In this document: piece by piece, positions 14,953 through 16,772 of the stretch
How positions within the stretch are numbered: the stretch's first letter is position 1
Layout of the letters: each line of letters starts with the position of its first letter
Origin: an uncultured Clostridia bacterium
GTDB taxonomy: Bacteria > Bacillota > Clostridia > TANB77 > CAG-508
Reading direction: 5' to 3'
Assembly: GCA_948560265.1 (NCBI GenBank)
Contig: CAOXTD010000017.1
Location: 13,017 to 29,788 of the forward strand
DNA length: 16,772 nt
Notes under the pieces: generated by a model
The model's input: only the letters and a program-made list of their open reading frames with translations
What the model was told of the DNA's origin: nothing
Databases searched by the model: none
Translations under genes and position numbers: made by a program

Positions 14953-14981
14953 ATTATACTGTTTTTATGTACATCAGTCAA
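14953..14981 (-). promoter_or_regulatory. Promoter of the peptidase U32 gene
   Basis: On the minus strand TTGACT (14976-14981) and TATAAT (14953-14958) are separated by 17 bp. This predicts a short leader of about 20 nt before the ATG at 14927, so sequence beyond 14981 is not in this mRNA. Confidence 0.78.
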
Positions 14982-15002
14982 CATATTACTTATTTTTATA
15001 CA

Positions 15003-15107
15003 AAATTGTACTTACTTTTGTAGCTTTGAAAGGTACCGAGTTGATATTCTTCTTTGAAACCACAGACTGTCTCTGGCATTTGAAAAGCAAGAAAGCAAGT
15101 ACAATTT
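15003..15107. repeat. Palindrome-bounded element of about 105 bp, function unknown
   Basis: The ends AAATTGTACTT (15003-15013) and AAGTACAATTT (15097-15107) are perfect inverted repeats. After one A-C mismatch the stem continues with CTTT/AAAG. Inside, GCTTT (15023-15027) can pair with AAAGC (15084-15088). CCACAGA (15060-15066) can pair with TCTCTGG (15070-15076) around a small loop, with one mismatch. TTTGAAA occurs three times (15025, 15053 and 15079). The interior has more G and C than the flanks. It lies between two outward-facing promoters, outside both predicted leaders. It could be a miniature mobile element or an independent small RNA; I recognise no known RNA class. Confidence 0.5.
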
Positions 15108-15114
15108 CGACGTA

Positions 15115-15143
15115 TTTACAAATAGTAAAAAATTTGATATCAT
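15115..15143 (+). promoter_or_regulatory. Promoter of the PF06541 membrane protein gene
   Basis: TTTACA (15115-15120) and TATCAT (15138-15143) are spaced by 17 bp. The leader would be about 20 nt and carry the AAAGGAG ribosome binding site. Confidence 0.6.
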
Positions 15144-15171
15144 ACTAGCAAGTAAAAGGAGATTAACTTAT

Positions 15172-15717
15172 ATGAAACAAACTAAAAATCAAGTAAGACT
15201 CTCTAGAGTTCAAACCTATATTTTATATTTTTTTATATTTGCTTTTATGGGTTGGCTTATGGAAACTATTTACGCTATTTTTACTTTAGGTTATTTTGTG
15301 AAAAGAGGCTTTTTATATGGTCCTCTTTGTCCCATCTACGGTTATGGTGCTTTAATGCTCATCCTATTTTTAGATAAATATAAACATAAAAATTTACAGT
15401 TATTTATACATGCTGCTATCATTTTTTCTGCTTTCGAGTATATTGTAAGTTTTGGATTAGATGCTCTATTTTCTATGCATTGGTGGGACTATACAGGTGA
15501 ATTTATGAATCTAAATGGTCGTATCAGTATCTTCTATTCTTTCGCTTGGGGTATTATTGCTATTTTGTTTATCAATCATGTGTATCCTTTTTTAAAGAAA
15601 AAAATAAATTGGATTTTATCTAAAATTCCTTATATGATACAAACTGTTGTTATTAAATTATTTTCTAGCATTTTTGTTATAGATACTATTGCTTCGTGTA
15701 TACGTTATTTAGTATAG
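15172..15717 (+). CDS. Putative ABC-transporter type IV family membrane protein (PF06541)
   Basis: 181 residues with about five membrane segments. Family motifs are clear: FMGWLMETIYAI (about 25-36), VKRGFLYGPLCPIYGYGAL (about 43-61), FEYIVSFGLDALF (about 88-100) and WWDYTGEFMNLNGRIS (about 104-119). The family name is historical; no ATPase partner lies nearby and its transport role is not established. The start ATG 15172 has AAAGGAG about 10 nt upstream. It is monocistronic, diverging from the U32 gene and converging on the RloB gene, with which it shares a terminator. Confidence 0.85.
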   Translation: MKQTKNQVRLSRVQTYILYFFIFAFMGWLMETIYAIFTLGYFVKRGFLYGPLCPIYGYGALMLILFLDKYKHKNLQLFIHAAIIFSAFEYIVSFGLDALFSMHWWDYTGEFMNLNGRISIFYSFAWGIIAILFINHVYPFLKKKINWILSKIPYMIQTVVIKLFSSIFVIDTIASCIRYLV

Positions 15718-15732
15718 TTACATATAAAAATC

Positions 15733-15766
15733 AATCCAGAGAACTAAATCTCTGGATTTGTTTTAT
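15733..15766. terminator. Bidirectional terminator between convergent genes
   Basis: AATCCAGAGA (15733-15742) pairs with TCTCTGGATT (15749-15758) around a 6-nt loop. The plus strand continues TGTTTTATT, and the minus strand continues GATTTTTA. It serves the PF06541 gene and the RloB gene. Confidence 0.8.
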
Positions 15767-15767
15767 T

Positions 15768-16478
15768 CTATTTATTTTTTTCGTCTAAAATACATTTTCC
15801 TTCTTCTAATAGCATCTTTACAATTTCAACTACATTAGTAGCTGGTTTTCTGTTTGAATAACTTGTTTCGAAAGAGGATTCTCGTAATAGTCTTTCTGCA
15901 TTTTTTATTGCATTTTCTAAAGATCCATATTGCATCATCGTATCAAAATTGTTAGCATCTCCCTTTATGTACTTTTGTTTTTTACCACTTTGGGCAGAAA
16001 TAAATTCTCCCAGTTTATCAAAGTATTCATCTCTAGTTAAATCTGTACAAAAATAATGAAAATGAAGTAAATACCAAAGTTCAAAACATTCATTAGACCA
16101 CGCAACTATATATCCTTTTGCCTCTCCCATATGAATAGCTGTATTAAATTGTTGTTTCTCAAAACTATCCTTATCAAAAACTACGCATACCTTTTCATAT
16201 GGTATATATACTTTACCTACTTCCTTATCTACTTCAGCAAAAAAATCTTCTACATTTCTTACAAGGCTTATCGTATTCTTCCCTGTTCCTATAACATTAA
16301 CCTCTATAGGATGTTCTCCATTCTCATTGATATATTGTGCCAGTTTTTCAAAATACTCTTTTTCAGTAACTGCTCCTTCACATACAATAAGCCATGTAGT
16401 TGCCCTTTGTTCCATAATTTCTTCTTTTCTTTTTTGTCTTTTTTGAGTTCCCTTATAAAATACATTATCTGTTCCCAT
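15768..16478 (-). CDS. RloB-family TOPRIM-like protein, partner of the adjacent ATPase
   Basis: 236 residues. WLIVCEGAVTEKEYFEKL (29-46) has the TOPRIM-type glutamate Glu34. VVFDKDSF (99-106) has the paired Asp102 and Asp104, and AWSNECFELWYLLHF (126-140) is the RloB family signature. RloB proteins are found with AAA ATPases in restriction-linked loci (the name comes from Campylobacter) and in AbiL-like abortive-infection pairs. The TOPRIM-like residues suggest nucleic-acid cleavage, which is inferred. ATG 16478 overlaps the TAA of the ATPase gene as TAATG, with AGAGG about 9 nt upstream, so translation is coupled. The first ~22 residues are basic and precede the conserved domain; Met22 could be an alternative start but has poorer support. 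Confidence 0.85.
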   Translation of the reverse strand: MGTDNVFYKGTQKRQKRKEEIMEQRATTWLIVCEGAVTEKEYFEKLAQYINENGEHPIEVNVIGTGKNTISLVRNVEDFFAEVDKEVGKVYIPYEKVCVVFDKDSFEKQQFNTAIHMGEAKGYIVAWSNECFELWYLLHFHYFCTDLTRDEYFDKLGEFISAQSGKKQKYIKGDANNFDTMMQYGSLENAIKNAERLLRESSFETSYSNRKPATNVVEIVKMLLEEGKCILDEKNK

Positions 16479-16772
16479 TATTTTTTCCTCTCCATATAAG
16501 GTATAGCTCCAAATTTACCAGATAAGTATGCTTTATTATAATCTAAATCACTTCTTACGTCTTTAAAATCTGCTAAAGAATATATTTCAGATATACCTTT
16601 GTTATCCTTCTTAATAAACCAAATTTGATCACGTCTTAGCAATTTGTTCTCTAAAAGCCAAGTATTATGGCATGAAAAAACAATTTGAGCATTATTCTTA
16701 TTAATTTCTCTATCATTAAATAAACTAATAATATGTTTCAACACTAAAGAATGTATTTTTGAATCCAATTCA
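16478..16772 (-). CDS. AAA/ABC-type ATPase (RloA/AbiLi-like), C-terminal part only
   Basis: Only about the last 98 residues lie in the window; the reading frame is open to the edge. The first visible residues, ELDSKIHSLVLKHII, fit the end of a Walker B motif (the Glu is the likely catalytic base) and the D-loop. AQIVFSCHNTWLL has the switch histidine of the ABC-like AAA_15/AAA_21 group. LLRRDQIWFIKKDNKG, SLADFK and YLSGKFGAIPYM are the typical tail of the ATPases that pair with RloB. The apparent start at 16768 is a leucine codon inside the gene, not a true start. It is joined to the RloB gene by a TAATG overlap and would be the first gene of that two-gene unit. Confidence 0.85.
   Translation of the reverse strand, partial: ELDSKIHSLVLKHIISLFNDREINKNNAQIVFSCHNTWLLENKLLRRDQIWFIKKDNKGISEIYSLADFKDVRSDLDYNKAYLSGKFGAIPYMERKK

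Noticed and set aside
15003..15107. Leader riboswitch for the PF06541 or U32 gene
   Set aside because: Good promoters at 15115-15143 and 14953-14981 lie between this element and each gene, so it is outside both predicted mRNAs, and it matches no riboswitch class I know.
14756..15148. Plus-strand open frame running from inside the U32 gene through the intergenic region
   Set aside because: Most of it is antisense to the conserved U32 coding region, and it has no ribosome binding site or recognisable domain.

Overview
The window is AT-rich Gram-positive DNA from a spore-forming member of the Clostridia (Bacillota). Support: strong AGGAGG-type ribosome binding sites, a germination protease gene (gpr), TTG starts, CCA-encoded tRNAs, sigma-A-like promoters with 16-17 bp spacers, and Clostridia-type versions of YvcK, MurB and peptidase U32. 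I cannot name the genus. All genes found are bacterial chromosomal; no phage structural genes, insertion-sequence transposase or CRISPR array was seen.

Layout. (1) 1-784: a TraX-family membrane protein whose promoter sits so close to the ATG that the mRNA looks leaderless. (2) 776-8388, minus strand: a housekeeping run read murB -> yvcK-like -> glycogen debranching enzyme -> ruvC -> holA, then, after a strong terminator, gpr. The debranching gene and ruvC overlap by an ATGA. Both the debranching gene and holA carry a single-base frameshift near the 3' end, and the ruvC-holA gap holds a 31-bp perfect inverted repeat with a nested degraded copy (REP/MITE-like). (3) 8558-9479, plus strand: a zinc-ribbon/TM2 membrane protein and a DUF2752 membrane protein, closed by a bidirectional terminator. 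(4) 9493-11558, minus: an orphan three-helix membrane protein and a DUF262-DUF1524 (GmrSD/SspE-like) putative defence nuclease. (5) 11628-13680: tRNA-Asn(GTT), coaD, mutY and tRNA-Ser(GGA), with their promoters and terminators. (6) 13686-15717: a peptidase U32 (TrhP-like) gene and a divergent PF06541 membrane protein, separated by a gap holding a ~105-bp palindromic element that neither promoter transcribes. (7) 15733-16772, minus: an RloB-family TOPRIM-like protein translationally coupled to the C-terminal end of an AAA/ABC-type ATPase that runs off the window, resembling two-gene RloA/RloB or AbiL-type anti-phage modules.

The only stretch over 300 bases without a protein gene is 11559-11911. 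It holds a bidirectional terminator, tRNA-Asn with its promoter, and the coaD promoter.

How the genes fit together: the minus-strand block covers cell-wall precursor synthesis (murB), central carbon and cell-wall control (yvcK-like), glycogen breakdown, recombination (ruvC), replication clamp loading (holA) and spore germination (gpr). The accessory content is the DUF262 gene, the RloB-ATPase pair, the REP-like repeat and the palindrome at 15003-15107. I found no convincing wholly new system. The items most worth a second look are the two frameshifts, the unusual YvcK-like protein, the leaderless traX and the two defence-type loci.
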